In this document: positions 51,094 to 60,281 of the stretch, one piece after another
Layout: each line of letters begins with the position of its first letter
Numbering within the stretch: position 1 is the first letter of the stretch
DNA from: Arthrobacter sp. MMS18-M83
Lineage (GTDB): Bacteria > Actinomycetota > Actinomycetes > Actinomycetales > Micrococcaceae
DNA length: 64,000 nucleotides
Assembly: GCF_026683955.1 (NCBI RefSeq)
Contig: NZ_CP113343.1
Span: 1,612,001 to 1,676,000, forward strand
Direction: 5' to 3'
The notes under the pieces: generated by a model
Seen by the model: only the letters and a program-made list of their open reading frames with translations
Told to the model about the DNA's origin: nothing
The model's database searches: none
Program-made: the position numbers and the translations under genes

Positions 51094-52227
51094 ATGACTC
51101 GCCTTACCAGTACACGCCTCGCCGACGGTCGGGAGCTGATCTATTTCGACGACGCCGGCTCACCGGAGCGTGAACCCGGGTCGCTGACAGATCACCGGGA
51201 CCTCCCTCCACGGGCCGATCCAGGCGAGTTGCGTTATGACGCGCTGAGCGGCGAATGGGTTGCTGTCGCGGCGCACCGCCAAAGCCGCACGCACCTGCCG
51301 CCTGCGGACCAATGCCCGATCTGCCCCACCACCCCCGCGAACCCTTCGGAAATCCCCGCACCGGACTACGACGTCGTGGTTTTCGAGAACCGCTTCCCCT
51401 CGCTGGGCCCTGCAGTCGGCACAATCCCCGGCGCACCCTCTTGGGGAACATCAGGCGCCGCCTATGGCCGCTGCGAAGTTGTCTCGTTCACCCCCAGCCA
51501 CACTGGATCCTTCGCTGAACTTGGCGAAACGAGGGCACGTACCGTGATCGAGGCCTGGGCACACCGGACCGAGGCCCTCAGCGCCCTCCCGGGAATCCAG
51601 CAGGTGTTTCCGTTCGAGAACCGCGGCGCCGACATCGGGGTAACGCTCCACCACCCGCACGGGCAGATCTACGCCTACCCCTACGTCACCCCGCGGGCGG
51701 CAAGCCTTGGCGCCGCCGCCGTCCGGCACTTCGACGACGTCAAAGGAAGGGAATCGCTGACGTCCTCGATCCTCAAAGCCGAACGGCAGGACGGAAGCCG
51801 CATGGTGCTCGAGGCCGAGCACTTCAGTGCCTACGTACCGTTCGCCGCCCGCTGGCCGCTGGAAGTGCACCTGGTCCCGCACCGGCAAGTCCCCGACCTC
51901 GCCGCCTTGAGTGGCGAAGAACGCGACGAACTGGCCCACGTCTACCTTGAGTTGCTCAGGCGCATGGACGCCCTCTATCCAACGCCAACGCCGTACATTT
52001 CGGCGTGGCACCAGGCACCCTTGGATGCCGCCTTGCGCCCGTCCGGCCACCTGCACCTGCAGCTCACCTCCCCGCGCCGTGCCGCCGACAAACTCAAGTA
52101 CCTTGCCGGCTCCGAGGCCGCCATGGGAGCCTTCATCAACGACACCACGCCCGAATCCGTCGCCGAACGGCTGCGCGCCGTCGCCAGCGATTCCCCACAA
52201 GCTGTTCCGGAAGGGGCCACAGCATGA
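51094..52227 (+). CDS. galT: Galactose-1-phosphate uridylyltransferase
   Basis: The start MTRLTSTRLADG at 51094 is preferred over the longer frame. The 377-residue protein has zinc ligands in CPICPTT (about 71-77), FENRFPSLGP, and the catalytic HHPHGQIYAYP (about 184-194), where the His-Pro-His nucleophile forms a uridylyl intermediate. It exchanges UMP between UDP-glucose and galactose-1-phosphate. It overlaps galK by four bases. The 103-base divergent space to galM is AT-rich (TTCAATTTTGTTAGATATTTTG) and should contain both promoters. Confidence 0.92.
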   Translation: MTRLTSTRLADGRELIYFDDAGSPEREPGSLTDHRDLPPRADPGELRYDALSGEWVAVAAHRQSRTHLPPADQCPICPTTPANPSEIPAPDYDVVVFENRFPSLGPAVGTIPGAPSWGTSGAAYGRCEVVSFTPSHTGSFAELGETRARTVIEAWAHRTEALSALPGIQQVFPFENRGADIGVTLHHPHGQIYAYPYVTPRAASLGAAAVRHFDDVKGRESLTSSILKAERQDGSRMVLEAEHFSAYVPFAARWPLEVHLVPHRQVPDLAALSGEERDELAHVYLELLRRMDALYPTPTPYISAWHQAPLDAALRPSGHLHLQLTSPRRAADKLKYLAGSEAAMGAFINDTTPESVAERLRAVASDSPQAVPEGATA

Positions 52228-53393
52228 CCTCCACTCCCGACGCTCCCGCGCTGGGCGCCCTGTTCGGACGCTTCGAGTCGATTTTCGGTTCAGAGCCCGA
52301 CGGCGTGTGGCAGGCACCGGGACGCGTGAACCTCATCGGGGAGCACACCGATTACAACGAAGGCTTCGTGCTGCCCTTCGCGATCGACAAGACCGCGAAG
52401 GTTGCGGTCCGGATCCGCGATGATTCACGCATCCGCCTGCTGTCCACTTTCGGCGAGCAGGGCCTGGTGGAAGCGGACATCACAACGCTTGCCCCTGGAG
52501 CCGCCAAGGGCTGGACGAAGTATCCGCTCGGTGTGGCCTGGGCCCTGCAACAGCGCGGGATCCAGGTCCCCGGTTTCGATCTGCTCATGGATTCCGATGT
52601 CCCCCTAGGCGCGGGGCTGTCATCCTCACACGCCATCGAATGCGCCGTCATCTCGGCACTCAACGACCTCACCGCCGCGGGACTCGGCGCCGAAGACATG
52701 GTGCTCGCAACGCAGAAGGCTGAAAACGACTTCGTCGGCGCCCCGACCGGAATCATGGACCAGTCGGCCTCGCTCCGCGGATCCTCAGGCCACGCAGTCT
52801 TCCTGGACTGCCGCGACCAAAGCGTGCAGCTGGTTCCCTTCGACGCCCAGGAAGCCGGCCTCGTCCTGCTGGTTATCGACACCAAGGTCTCCCATTCGCA
52901 TGCGGATGGCGGCTATGCCTCCCGCCGGGCCTCCTGCGAACTGGGCGCCCAGGTGCTGGGAGTCACAGCCCTTCGCGACGTCGGAATCGGGGATTTGGAA
53001 GAAGCCAGCGGGCTCCTGGACAGCACGACTTTCCGTCGGGTGAGGCACATTGTCACCGAGAATGACCGCGTGCTTCAGACCGTGGAGCGCCTCACCACGG
53101 ACGGTCCAGCCCACATCGGCCTGCTGTTGGACGCTAGCCACGTATCCATGCGCGACGACTTCGAGATCTCCTGCCCGGAACTGGATCTTGCGGTGGAAAC
53201 GTCCCGCGCCCACGGCGCAATCGGTGCCCGCATGACGGGAGGCGGATTCGGCGGCTCAGCCATCGCCCTCACCCCGGTGGGCCATGAGCAGGAGGTGCGC
53301 GACGCCGTCGTACGCGCCTTCGCCGCGGCCGGTTTTACGACGCCGGACATCTTCACCGTGACCCCGGCTGCCGGAGCCACACGCCTGGCCTGA
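52224..53393 (+). CDS. galK: Galactokinase
   Basis: The start MTSTPDAPALGALFGRF at 52224 overlaps galT by four bases. The 389-residue GHMP kinase has the galactokinase signature GRVNLIGEHTDYNEGFVLPF (about 33-52), the ATP-binding loop DVPLGAGLSSSHA (about 129-141), GIMDQSASL and the C-terminal MTGGGFGGSAIAL. It phosphorylates galactose at C1 with ATP. Length and motifs are complete. Confidence 0.93.
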   Translation: MTSTPDAPALGALFGRFESIFGSEPDGVWQAPGRVNLIGEHTDYNEGFVLPFAIDKTAKVAVRIRDDSRIRLLSTFGEQGLVEADITTLAPGAAKGWTKYPLGVAWALQQRGIQVPGFDLLMDSDVPLGAGLSSSHAIECAVISALNDLTAAGLGAEDMVLATQKAENDFVGAPTGIMDQSASLRGSSGHAVFLDCRDQSVQLVPFDAQEAGLVLLVIDTKVSHSHADGGYASRRASCELGAQVLGVTALRDVGIGDLEEASGLLDSTTFRRVRHIVTENDRVLQTVERLTTDGPAHIGLLLDASHVSMRDDFEISCPELDLAVETSRAHGAIGARMTGGGFGGSAIALTPVGHEQEVRDAVVRAFAAAGFTTPDIFTVTPAAGATRLA

Positions 53394-53434
53394 ATCCCGG
53401 GCATCCGCCCGCATTCGGCTCGCTGGCCCCGGCG

Positions 53435-53440
53435 TAAGCT
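53435..53440 (+). promoter_or_regulatory. -10 box for leaderless start at 53447
   Basis: TAAGCT is followed by GGGGAC and then the ATG at 53447, almost the same arrangement as at 645-657 in front of the alarmone synthetase. A leaderless transcript is likely. No clear -35 is seen. Confidence 0.45.
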
Positions 53441-53446
53441 GGGGAC

Positions 53447-54685
53447 ATGACTGAGGCTGTCATCGTTGCCACTGCCAGAAGCCCCATAGGACGGGCCTTC
53501 AAAGGGTCCCTGAAAGACGAACGTCCGGATGACCTCGCGGCGGCGATGGTGACCGCCGCGCTGGCAAAAATTCCCGCTTTCGATCCGGGAGCGCTGGATG
53601 GCCGAGGCCTCGACGACCTTTACCTTGGCTGCGCCGAACCAAGCGGCGAGGCGGGTTCGAACATTGCGCGCGTGGTGACCGTCTTGGCCGGCCTGGACAC
53701 CGTGCCCGCGGCCACGATCAACCGTTTTTGCGCCTCGAGCCTGCAGACCCTCCGGATGGCCTTCCACGCCATCAGCTCCGGTGAGGGCCACACCTTTGTC
53801 TCGGCGGGGGTCGAATCCGTGTCCCGCTACCAGAACTGGGTCGGGGCCGGGGAAACTGACACCAGCCTGCATAACCCTCGGTTTGAAGGGGCGCGTGCCC
53901 GCACCGCCGCCCGGGCCGCCTCCAACACCCCATGGACGGATCCGCGCATGGGTGGACGGATGCCCGACGTGTACATCGCAATGGGACAGACCGCGGAAAA
54001 CGTCGCGACAAGCCACGGAATCAGCCGGGAGGAACAGGATCGGTGGGCGGTGCTGAGCCAGAACCGTACCGAGGCGGCCATAGCCTCCGGCTTCTATGCC
54101 CGGGAGATCACGCCGTACACCCGCAAAGACGGCACCGTGGTGGACCGGGACGATTCACCCCGTGCCGGCGTCACCCTTGAAGCGGTCAGCGCATTGGAGC
54201 CGGTCTTCCGCAAAGAGGGAACAGTAACGGCCGGAAACGCGTGCCCCCTTAACGATGGCGCTGCCGCCGTCGTAATCATGAGCGATTTCAGGGCCCGGGA
54301 GCTTGGCCTCGAACCGCTGGCACGTATTGTCTCGACCGGAGTCAGTGCCCTTTCCCCGGAACTCATGGGCATGGGACCGGTGGAGTCCTCGCGCCGGGCC
54401 CTGGCCTTGGCGGGGCTGAGCATGGCAGACATTGACCTCGTGGAACTCAACGAGGCCTTCGCCGTCCAGGTGGTGGCGAGCTCCCGCGAACTCGGCATCG
54501 ATCCGGAGAAACTCAACGTGCATGGTGGCGCGATCGCCCTCGGGCACCCTTTCGGCATGACTGGTGCCCGAATGACCACCACCCTGCTCAACGGCCTCCG
54601 CGAACGGGATGGCTCCTTGGGACTGGCAACCCTATGCGTCGGTGGCGGACAGGGCATGGCGGTGGTCTTCGAACGGCTGTCCTAG
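53447..54685 (+). CDS. Acetyl-CoA acyltransferase (thiolase)
   Basis: This 412-residue thiolase has the acyl-accepting Cys in INRFCASSLQTL (about 95), the His in NVHGGAIALGHPFGMTGAR (about 362-380) and the second active-site Cys in LCVGGGQGMA (about 397). NEAFA is also present. It carries out the last step of fatty-acid beta-oxidation or the reverse condensation. No other beta-oxidation genes are adjacent, so its pathway partner is unknown. Confidence 0.92.
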   Translation: MTEAVIVATARSPIGRAFKGSLKDERPDDLAAAMVTAALAKIPAFDPGALDGRGLDDLYLGCAEPSGEAGSNIARVVTVLAGLDTVPAATINRFCASSLQTLRMAFHAISSGEGHTFVSAGVESVSRYQNWVGAGETDTSLHNPRFEGARARTAARAASNTPWTDPRMGGRMPDVYIAMGQTAENVATSHGISREEQDRWAVLSQNRTEAAIASGFYAREITPYTRKDGTVVDRDDSPRAGVTLEAVSALEPVFRKEGTVTAGNACPLNDGAAAVVIMSDFRARELGLEPLARIVSTGVSALSPELMGMGPVESSRRALALAGLSMADIDLVELNEAFAVQVVASSRELGIDPEKLNVHGGAIALGHPFGMTGARMTTTLLNGLRERDGSLGLATLCVGGGQGMAVVFERLS

Positions 54686-54717
54686 GCCCCGGCTGTCCTG
54701 GGCCCCGGAGTGGGTGG

Positions 54718-55590
54718 TTAGTCGTCCCCGCGCAGGATCGCGAGCAGGCGGATGATCTCCACGTAAAGCCAGACTAGGGTGACGGTCAAGCCAAAGGCGG
54801 CAGTCCAGGAGTACGCCTGGGGAGCACCCTGCTGGACCCCCTGCGCGATGCTCGTGAAGTCCATGACCAGCGAGAAAGCAGCCAGGCCAATCGCCAGGAC
54901 TCCGATGAAGACGCCCAGCGGGATGCCGAAGATGTGCACGCTGGTGCTCAAGCCGAATGGCGAGTGGACGACGCCGGTCCACACCATGACCATGTTGATC
55001 ACGGCGAAGACGAGGTAGCCGAGGGTGGCAATCATGAAGAAGCGCACCGCTTTGGGGGTTGCCCGCACCTTGCCGCTCTTGAAGAGAGCCAGCGTCACCC
55101 CGAACACGGCGAGCGTGCCGATGACGGCTTGCAGTCCGACTCCCGGGTACAAACCATCCAGGAGGCGCGTCAGGCCGCCGAGGAACAAGCCCTCAAGTCC
55201 GGCGTATGTGAGGATCAGTGCCGGAGACGGCTGCTTCTTGAAGGTGTTGACCATAGCCAGCACGAAGCCGCCCAACGCACCGACCACCATGAGGAGATTG
55301 GCCGTGCCAGGGGCCACGAACAAGGTGATGGCCGCGCCAAGCAACAGCACGGCGAGGCAGGCGGCAGTCTTGACGATGACGTCGTCGAAAGTCATGCGGC
55401 CGGTTTCGGCCGGACCGGCTGAAGGCTGGTTGTACATCTGCTGCAGCTGATCGCTGCTCATCTGCGGTTGTGCCGCCCACGCGGGCTGGCCGTACTGGTT
55501 CTGGCCGTGCGAATAGCTGGGAACAGGCGGTGCCTGCGTAGCTCCACGGAAATTCTTTCCGTTGAAGACCGGGTTGCCTCCGAGTGCCAT
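54718..55590 (-). CDS. Bax inhibitor-1/YccA family membrane protein
   Basis: The start MALGGNPVFNGKNFRG at 55590 gives 290 residues. An N-terminal cytoplasmic segment rich in Gln, Pro and Tyr (about 80 residues) precedes seven membrane helices. The BI-1-like C-terminal half has FGIPLGVFIGVLAIGLAAFSLVMDF and the ending WLYVEIIRLLAILRGDD; the two Asp typical of the BI-1 pH sensor are seen in MDF and GDD. Eukaryotic and bacterial relatives are calcium-leak channels; the function of this actinobacterial subgroup is not established. It converges with the thiolase. Confidence 0.85.
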   Translation of the reverse strand: MALGGNPVFNGKNFRGATQAPPVPSYSHGQNQYGQPAWAAQPQMSSDQLQQMYNQPSAGPAETGRMTFDDVIVKTAACLAVLLLGAAITLFVAPGTANLLMVVGALGGFVLAMVNTFKKQPSPALILTYAGLEGLFLGGLTRLLDGLYPGVGLQAVIGTLAVFGVTLALFKSGKVRATPKAVRFFMIATLGYLVFAVINMVMVWTGVVHSPFGLSTSVHIFGIPLGVFIGVLAIGLAAFSLVMDFTSIAQGVQQGAPQAYSWTAAFGLTVTLVWLYVEIIRLLAILRGDD

Positions 55591-55996
55591 GGTGGATGTC
55601 CTTCTTGGTAAGGGGGCGAAGTGATAGTTCACGCTACCAATTCCCACGCCTGGTCGGCAGCGAAAGTTCCACATGTTCACAGACTCTTTAGATACACCCG
55701 GGATCAACAAAGGTTCACATTAGCTGGACTAACCAAATAGTTGCCTGCAGCTTCACAGTTGTTATCTGATCGCGACGTCCCGCGCCCCCTGGGGGGCATT
55801 TTTAAGGCTGAGTGAGCGGTAGCATAAGCGGATATGGGTGACGAATGTCACAAAGGCAGTGTCACTGCAGTGAGATGTTGCCGCGGAGCCCATGACCGTT
55901 CGCACCGGCCGCAATGGCGCAGCCGGGACCACCCCCCAATGTGGAAGGTTTTCCATCTTGAGAAGCACATCCAGAGACCGGTCCAAGAGACCGTCC
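55591..55996. other. Intergenic region before the liv operon
   Basis: In these 406 bases I see no separate gene; the livH frame is open upstream from 55892 (MTVRTGRNGAAG) and may be part of livH if the earlier start is used. GCCCCCTGGGGGGC followed by ATTTTT at 55784-55804 is a tight palindrome of terminator type. The divergent promoters for the BI-1 gene and livH should lie here, but no clear hexamers or riboswitch are visible. Confidence 0.45.
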
Positions 55997-57289
55997 ATGG
56001 GACTGCAGAAAGTCATGGGGGCGCTATTCGCCGTCCTCTTGGCGGCACTGCTCGCAGCCCCGGCGGCACAGGCAGACACCCCATCGCCATCGCCCGCCCC
56101 GGAACAGTTCCAGAACAGCATCAGCGGCTTCCTGCGCGACGATGCCCGCGCCCCCATCCCCGGTGTCAAGATCACTGCAACCGGCAACGGCTTCGAGGGA
56201 TCCGCGACATCGGGTGCCAATGGAGCATGGAGCATCGGGGTCCCCGTGCAAGGGACCTACGAGGTCAAACTGGACACCTCCACCTTGCCCAACGGCATCA
56301 AACTTGCCGAAGGCCAGGAGAATCCCCGCAAAGTCACCTTTAGCCAGACCTCCAACCTCTCGGTGATCTTCGCCTTTGGCAAGGGCATCGTGGTCACACA
56401 GCAGGACTTCGGCCAGAACCTGCTCAACCGCCTGGTTGCGGGCCTGAGCTTCGGGCTGCTGCTCGCGCTGGCCGCCGTCGGCCTGTCCTTGATCTTCGGC
56501 ACCACCGGCCTGACGAACTTCGCACATGGCGAGATGGTCACGCTCGGAGCCGTGTTGGTCTTCACCTTCAATGCGATGAACCTGCCGTTCTGGCTGGCTA
56601 TCGTGCTCGCGTTGCTCGGCGGTGGACTCTTTGGCTACGTTCAAGACGCCGGACTCTGGCGCCCGCTGCGGCGGCGCGGAACCAGCCTGGTGCCCATGAT
56701 GATCGTCAGTATCGGCCTCGCCTTGGCGATCCGCTACGTCATCCAATTCTTTTTCGGCGGCGCCACGCAGCAGCTGCCCTACGCCCAGAGTTCGGAAATC
56801 CAGATTGGGCCAGTGTCCATCTCGCCCAACAACCTTTGGTCCCTCGTCATCAGTGCCGTGGTCATTGCCCTGATCGGCATCGTCCTGCTCAAGACAAGGC
56901 TCGGCAAGGCAACGCGCGCAGTGGCGGACAACCCCGCCCTGGCCGCAGCCTCCGGCATCGACGTTGACTCTGTCATTCGCATCGTGTGGATCGTCGGGGG
57001 CATGTTGGCATCCCTCGGTGGCATCCTCTGGGCCTACTACCGGCCAGGGGTCACCTTCGACATGGGTTCGCAAATCCTTCTGCTCATCTTCGCCGGCGTG
57101 ACCCTTGGCGGTCTTGGAACCGTCTTCGGCGCACTGATCGGTTCGATCGTCGTCGGAATCTTCGTCGAGCTGACTACAGTGTTCGGCCTCGCCGCCGACC
57201 TCAAATACGTCGGTGCCCTGTTCATCATGATTGTTGTCCTCTTGTTCCGACCGCAGGGTATCCTCGGCCGGCGTGAGCGCGTGGGTTAG
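55997..57289 (+). CDS. livH: Branched-chain amino-acid ABC permease LivH with secreted N-terminal domain
   Basis: I choose ATG 55997 (MGLQKVMGALFAVLLAALLA), which starts a signal-peptide-like helix ending PAAQA-D; the frame is open from 55892. Residues about 45-120 form a beta-sandwich of the carboxypeptidase-regulatory / CnaB-like type (ISGFLRDDARAPIPGVKITATGNGFEG and GTYEVKLDTSTLP). The LivH permease follows (about 140-430) with GLSLIFGTTGLTNFAHGEMV and the ATPase-contact loop around TRAVADNPALAAASGID. Ordinary LivH is about 290-310 residues and has no such domain. The extra domain should lie outside the cell and could dock the binding protein (inference). Confidence 0.88.
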   Translation: MGLQKVMGALFAVLLAALLAAPAAQADTPSPSPAPEQFQNSISGFLRDDARAPIPGVKITATGNGFEGSATSGANGAWSIGVPVQGTYEVKLDTSTLPNGIKLAEGQENPRKVTFSQTSNLSVIFAFGKGIVVTQQDFGQNLLNRLVAGLSFGLLLALAAVGLSLIFGTTGLTNFAHGEMVTLGAVLVFTFNAMNLPFWLAIVLALLGGGLFGYVQDAGLWRPLRRRGTSLVPMMIVSIGLALAIRYVIQFFFGGATQQLPYAQSSEIQIGPVSISPNNLWSLVISAVVIALIGIVLLKTRLGKATRAVADNPALAAASGIDVDSVIRIVWIVGGMLASLGGILWAYYRPGVTFDMGSQILLLIFAGVTLGGLGTVFGALIGSIVVGIFVELTTVFGLAADLKYVGALFIMIVVLLFRPQGILGRRERVG

Positions 57290-57298
57290 GAAACGGCT

Positions 57299-58267
57299 AT
57301 GGACTTTGGATTTATTTTCTCCAGCGCCGCGGGCGAATTGATCAGCCCGACGACGGCGGCATACGCCCTTGCCGCGCTCGGCCTCGCCGTGCACTTCGGC
57401 TACTCGGGCCTACTGAACTTCGGCCAGGCAGGATTCATGGCGGTCGGCGCGTACGGCTTCGCCATCTCGACCCTGACCTTCAAGGTTCCGTTCTTTGTCG
57501 GTTTGCTCATCGCGGTCATCTGTTCAGTGGCATTTGCGTTCATCCTGGGTATTCCCACACTGCGGCTTCGCGCGGACTACCTCGCCATCGTGACTATCGC
57601 TTCCGCGGAAATCCTGCGATACATCGTCACCACCAACCAGCTGACCGGCTTTACGGGTTCGGCTAACGGTCTGGCGGCCTTCGAAGGCGATTTCTTTGTG
57701 ATGAATCCGTTCCCGCCCGGCACATACCTGGGCATGAACAACCGTGACTTCTTCATCAGGGTTGTCGGCTGGGGCCTGGTCGTCGTCTGCTGCGTCCTGG
57801 TGTGGCTCCTCATGCGCAGCCCTTGGGGACGCGTCCTGAAGGGAATTCGTGAGGACGAGAATGCTGTCCGTTCGCTCGGAAAGAACGTCTATTCCTACAA
57901 GATGCAGGCCCTGATGATCGGTGGCGTGCTTGGCGCCCTGTCGGGCATGATCTTCACCCTCCCCCGAGGCGCGGTCCAGCCATCCAACTACGGTACGGAG
58001 CTGACCTTCTTCCTGTGGACATGCCTGCTCTTGGGCGGAATGGCAACGGTCCTCGGACCCGTGATCGGCGCCATGATCTTCTGGGTGGTCTTGTCCCTGA
58101 CCCAGAGCATCCTGTACGGCCTGATCGAGTCTGGAGCGGTGACATGGCTCACTACGGTCCAGGCCGGTCAACTGCGCTACATCCTGGTGGGTGTGGCCCT
58201 CATGCTCCTGATGATCTTCCGCCCGCAGGGCGTCTTCGGCAACAAGAAGGAGCTCGCATTCGCATGA
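57299..58267 (+). CDS. livM: Branched-chain amino-acid ABC permease LivM
   Basis: This 322-residue permease has LivM family features: GYSGLLNFGQAGFMAVGAYG (about 34-53), the transport-loop motif RVLKGIREDENAVRSLGKNV (about 180-199) and FRPQGVFG at the C-terminus. Eight or more membrane helices are predicted. It forms the membrane channel with LivH. It starts 9 bases after livH and overlaps livG by four bases. Confidence 0.92.
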   Translation: MDFGFIFSSAAGELISPTTAAYALAALGLAVHFGYSGLLNFGQAGFMAVGAYGFAISTLTFKVPFFVGLLIAVICSVAFAFILGIPTLRLRADYLAIVTIASAEILRYIVTTNQLTGFTGSANGLAAFEGDFFVMNPFPPGTYLGMNNRDFFIRVVGWGLVVVCCVLVWLLMRSPWGRVLKGIREDENAVRSLGKNVYSYKMQALMIGGVLGALSGMIFTLPRGAVQPSNYGTELTFFLWTCLLLGGMATVLGPVIGAMIFWVVLSLTQSILYGLIESGAVTWLTTVQAGQLRYILVGVALMLLMIFRPQGVFGNKKELAFA

Positions 58268-59274
58268 CTGAGCCTCGCGACAACTCGCATGATGTGAAAA
58301 CAGAAGAACTCAACTACATGACTGATTCACGGCCGATCGCCATCGGCGAGAACCTACCGGGCTGCAAGAAGAGGGACCCGATCGTGGTGGCGGAAAACGT
58401 CACGCGCAGCTTTGGCGGCATCAACGCCGTCGACGTCGAGTACCTCGAGATCCCGCGGCACAAGATCACGGCACTCATCGGCCCCAACGGAGCCGGCAAA
58501 ACCACCCTATTCAACCTCCTGACAGGCTTTGACACGCCTAATTCCGGTGAGTGGAAGTTCGAAGGAAACAATATCGCGGGAGTGTCTTCCTACAAGGTGG
58601 CCCGCATGGGCATGGTGCGCACGTTCCAACTGACAAAAGTCATGGGGAAGCTCACCGTCATGGAAAACATGCGGCTCGGTGCCGCAAACCAGCCAGGCGA
58701 GCGTCTCTCGAAAGCCCTGTTCAAAGGCATCTGGGGCGGCCGGGAAAAGGAAATCACGGCCCAGGCAGATGTCCTGCTGGAGAAGTTCAAGCTGGACGCC
58801 AAGAAGGACGACTACGCAGCTTCCCTCTCCGGAGGCCAGCGCAAGCTCCTGGAGATGGCCCGTTCGCTCATGGTCCGGCCGAAGCTCGTCATGCTGGACG
58901 AACCCATGGCAGGCGTCAACCCGGCGCTGACCCAGTCCCTTCTTGACCACATCAAGAACCTGAAGGCGGAAGGCATGACCGTGCTCTTCGTGGAGCACGA
59001 CATGAACATGGTCCGGCACATCGCCGACTGGGTGGTGGTCATGGCCGAAGGGCGGATCGTCGCCGAAGGCCCACCAGGGGAAGTCATGAAGAACCCGGCC
59101 GTGATCGATGCCTACCTGGGCGCCCACCACGACGTCGATCTCGGCGACGCCGAGGGCATCAAGGAACTCGAGGCCGAACTCGAGGCAGACGAGGAATCGA
59201 TCGTGGGCACGGAAAATGCAGGCATGATCGCCCCCGAAGTCGTCATCGCCCGTCTGGAGGAGGATGGCAAATGA
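58264..59274 (+). CDS. livG: ABC transporter ATP-binding protein LivG
   Basis: The start MTEPRDNSHDVKTEE at 58264 overlaps livM by four bases; MTDSRPIA at 58318 is an alternative. The 336-residue ATPase has Walker A GPNGAGKTTL, FQLTKVMGKLTVMENM (Q-loop region), signature LSGGQRKLLEMARSLM, Walker B LVMLDEPMAGVNP and H-loop EHDMNM. A C-terminal extension of about 70 acidic residues goes beyond normal LivG (about 255 residues). It provides half of the ATPase pair. Confidence 0.92.
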   Translation: MTEPRDNSHDVKTEELNYMTDSRPIAIGENLPGCKKRDPIVVAENVTRSFGGINAVDVEYLEIPRHKITALIGPNGAGKTTLFNLLTGFDTPNSGEWKFEGNNIAGVSSYKVARMGMVRTFQLTKVMGKLTVMENMRLGAANQPGERLSKALFKGIWGGREKEITAQADVLLEKFKLDAKKDDYAASLSGGQRKLLEMARSLMVRPKLVMLDEPMAGVNPALTQSLLDHIKNLKAEGMTVLFVEHDMNMVRHIADWVVVMAEGRIVAEGPPGEVMKNPAVIDAYLGAHHDVDLGDAEGIKELEAELEADEESIVGTENAGMIAPEVVIARLEEDGK

Positions 59275-60056
59275 GTGCAACCAGCGCAATGCCGGCAGCC
59301 GGCAGCACACCGGCCGACGAGGCCGTGGTGAGCGTCACCAACCTGGTGGCGGGGTACCTGCCCGGCGTCAACATCCTCAACGGCTGCAGCATCGAAGCCC
59401 GCAAGGGTGAACTGATCGGCATCATCGGACCCAACGGAGCAGGTAAATCCACCCTCCTGAAGGCGATGTTCGGGCTTGTGAAGGTCCACTCCGGCTCGGT
59501 GGTGGTCCGGGGGCAGGACCTCACCGGGCTGAAGGCAAACAAGCTGGTGACGAAGGGAGTCGGTTTCGTCCCACAGAACAACAACGTGTTTGCCACGCTG
59601 ACCATCGAAGAGAACCTCCAGATGGGCATGTTTCAGAAGCCCAAGGCTTTTGCCGAGCGCTTCGATTTTGTGACCGAGCTCTTCCCGGAGTTGGGCAAGC
59701 GCCGCGCCCAGCGTGCGGGCTCTCTCTCCGGCGGTGAACGCCAGATGGTGGCCATGGGACGCGCCCTCATGATGGATCCGGCCGTCCTGTTGCTGGACGA
59801 GCCGTCCGCAGGCCTCTCCCCTGTCAAACAAGATGAGACCTTCCTGCGCGTCCACGAGATCAACCGAGCAGGTGTCTCGGTGATCATGGTGGAACAGAAC
59901 GCCCGCCGGTGCCTCCAGATCTGCGATCGCGGCTACGTCCTGGACCAGGGCAAGGACGCGTACACCGGCACAGGCAGGGAGCTCATGAAGGACCCCAAAG
60001 TCATCCAGCTCTACCTCGGCACCCTGGCCGACACCGTGGAGGGCGACGGACACTAA
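59271..60056 (+). CDS. livF: ABC transporter ATP-binding protein LivF
   Basis: This 261-residue ATPase overlaps livG by four bases. Motifs are Walker [12 protein letters not shown], signature LSGGERQMVAMGRALM, Walker B VLLLDEPSAGLSP and H-loop VEQNARR, the EQNA form typical of LivF. It ends the livHMGF operon and is followed after 5 bases by a strong terminator. Confidence 0.92.
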   Translation: MSATSAMPAAGSTPADEAVVSVTNLVAGYLPGVNILNGCSIEARKGELIGIIGPNGAGKSTLLKAMFGLVKVHSGSVVVRGQDLTGLKANKLVTKGVGFVPQNNNVFATLTIEENLQMGMFQKPKAFAERFDFVTELFPELGKRRAQRAGSLSGGERQMVAMGRALMMDPAVLLLDEPSAGLSPVKQDETFLRVHEINRAGVSVIMVEQNARRCLQICDRGYVLDQGKDAYTGTGRELMKDPKVIQLYLGTLADTVEGDGH

Positions 60057-60061
60057 GCTCA

Positions 60062-60090
60062 AAGCCCGGCACTGCGGTGCCGGGCTTTTT
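60062..60090 (+). terminator. Rho-independent terminator of livHMGF
   Basis: AAGCCCGGCAC and GTGCCGGGCTT form an 11-bp stem with a TGCG tetraloop, followed by TTT. It lies 5 bases beyond the livF stop. Confidence 0.9.
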
Positions 60091-60099
60091 GCTGCCCGT

Positions 60100-60185
60100 T
60101 TTGGCGCGCCCTTCGACTGCCCCGCTTTGGCGCGCTCTCCGACCGCTCGCTCTGGCGCGCTTTCCGACCGCTCACTTTGGCGCGC
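60100..60185. repeat. Tandem repeat, four units of 25-26 bases
   Basis: The decamer TTTGGCGCGC (once TCTGGCGCGC) recurs at 60100, 60126, 60151 and 60176, and the spacers share a CTCTCCGACCGCTC-like sequence. The array fills the space between the two convergent terminators of livF and the binding-protein gene. No coding function is apparent. Confidence 0.8.
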
Positions 60186-60210
60186 TCCGGCAGCGAAGAG
60201 GGCAAAGCAA

Positions 60211-60237
60211 AGGACCCCCGGAGATTCCGGGGGTCCT
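60211..60237 (-). terminator. Terminator of the substrate-binding protein gene
   Basis: AGGACCCCCGGA and TCCGGGGGTCCT form a perfect 12-bp stem with a 3-base loop. On the minus strand it is followed by TTGCTTTGCC. It lies 45 bases beyond the stop at 60282. Confidence 0.8.
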
Positions 60238-60281
60238 GCTTACTTCGCTTCGTTATTGTTCAGTCTGCTTCAGCCTGCGGC

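Noticed and set aside
56024..57394. 456-codon minus-strand frame opposite livH
   Set aside because: Highly acidic antisense translation of a hydrophobic membrane protein gene, a common artefact.
60100..60185. Tandem repeats as a CRISPR array
   Set aside because: Spacers are only about 15 bases and similar to one another, and there are no cas genes.
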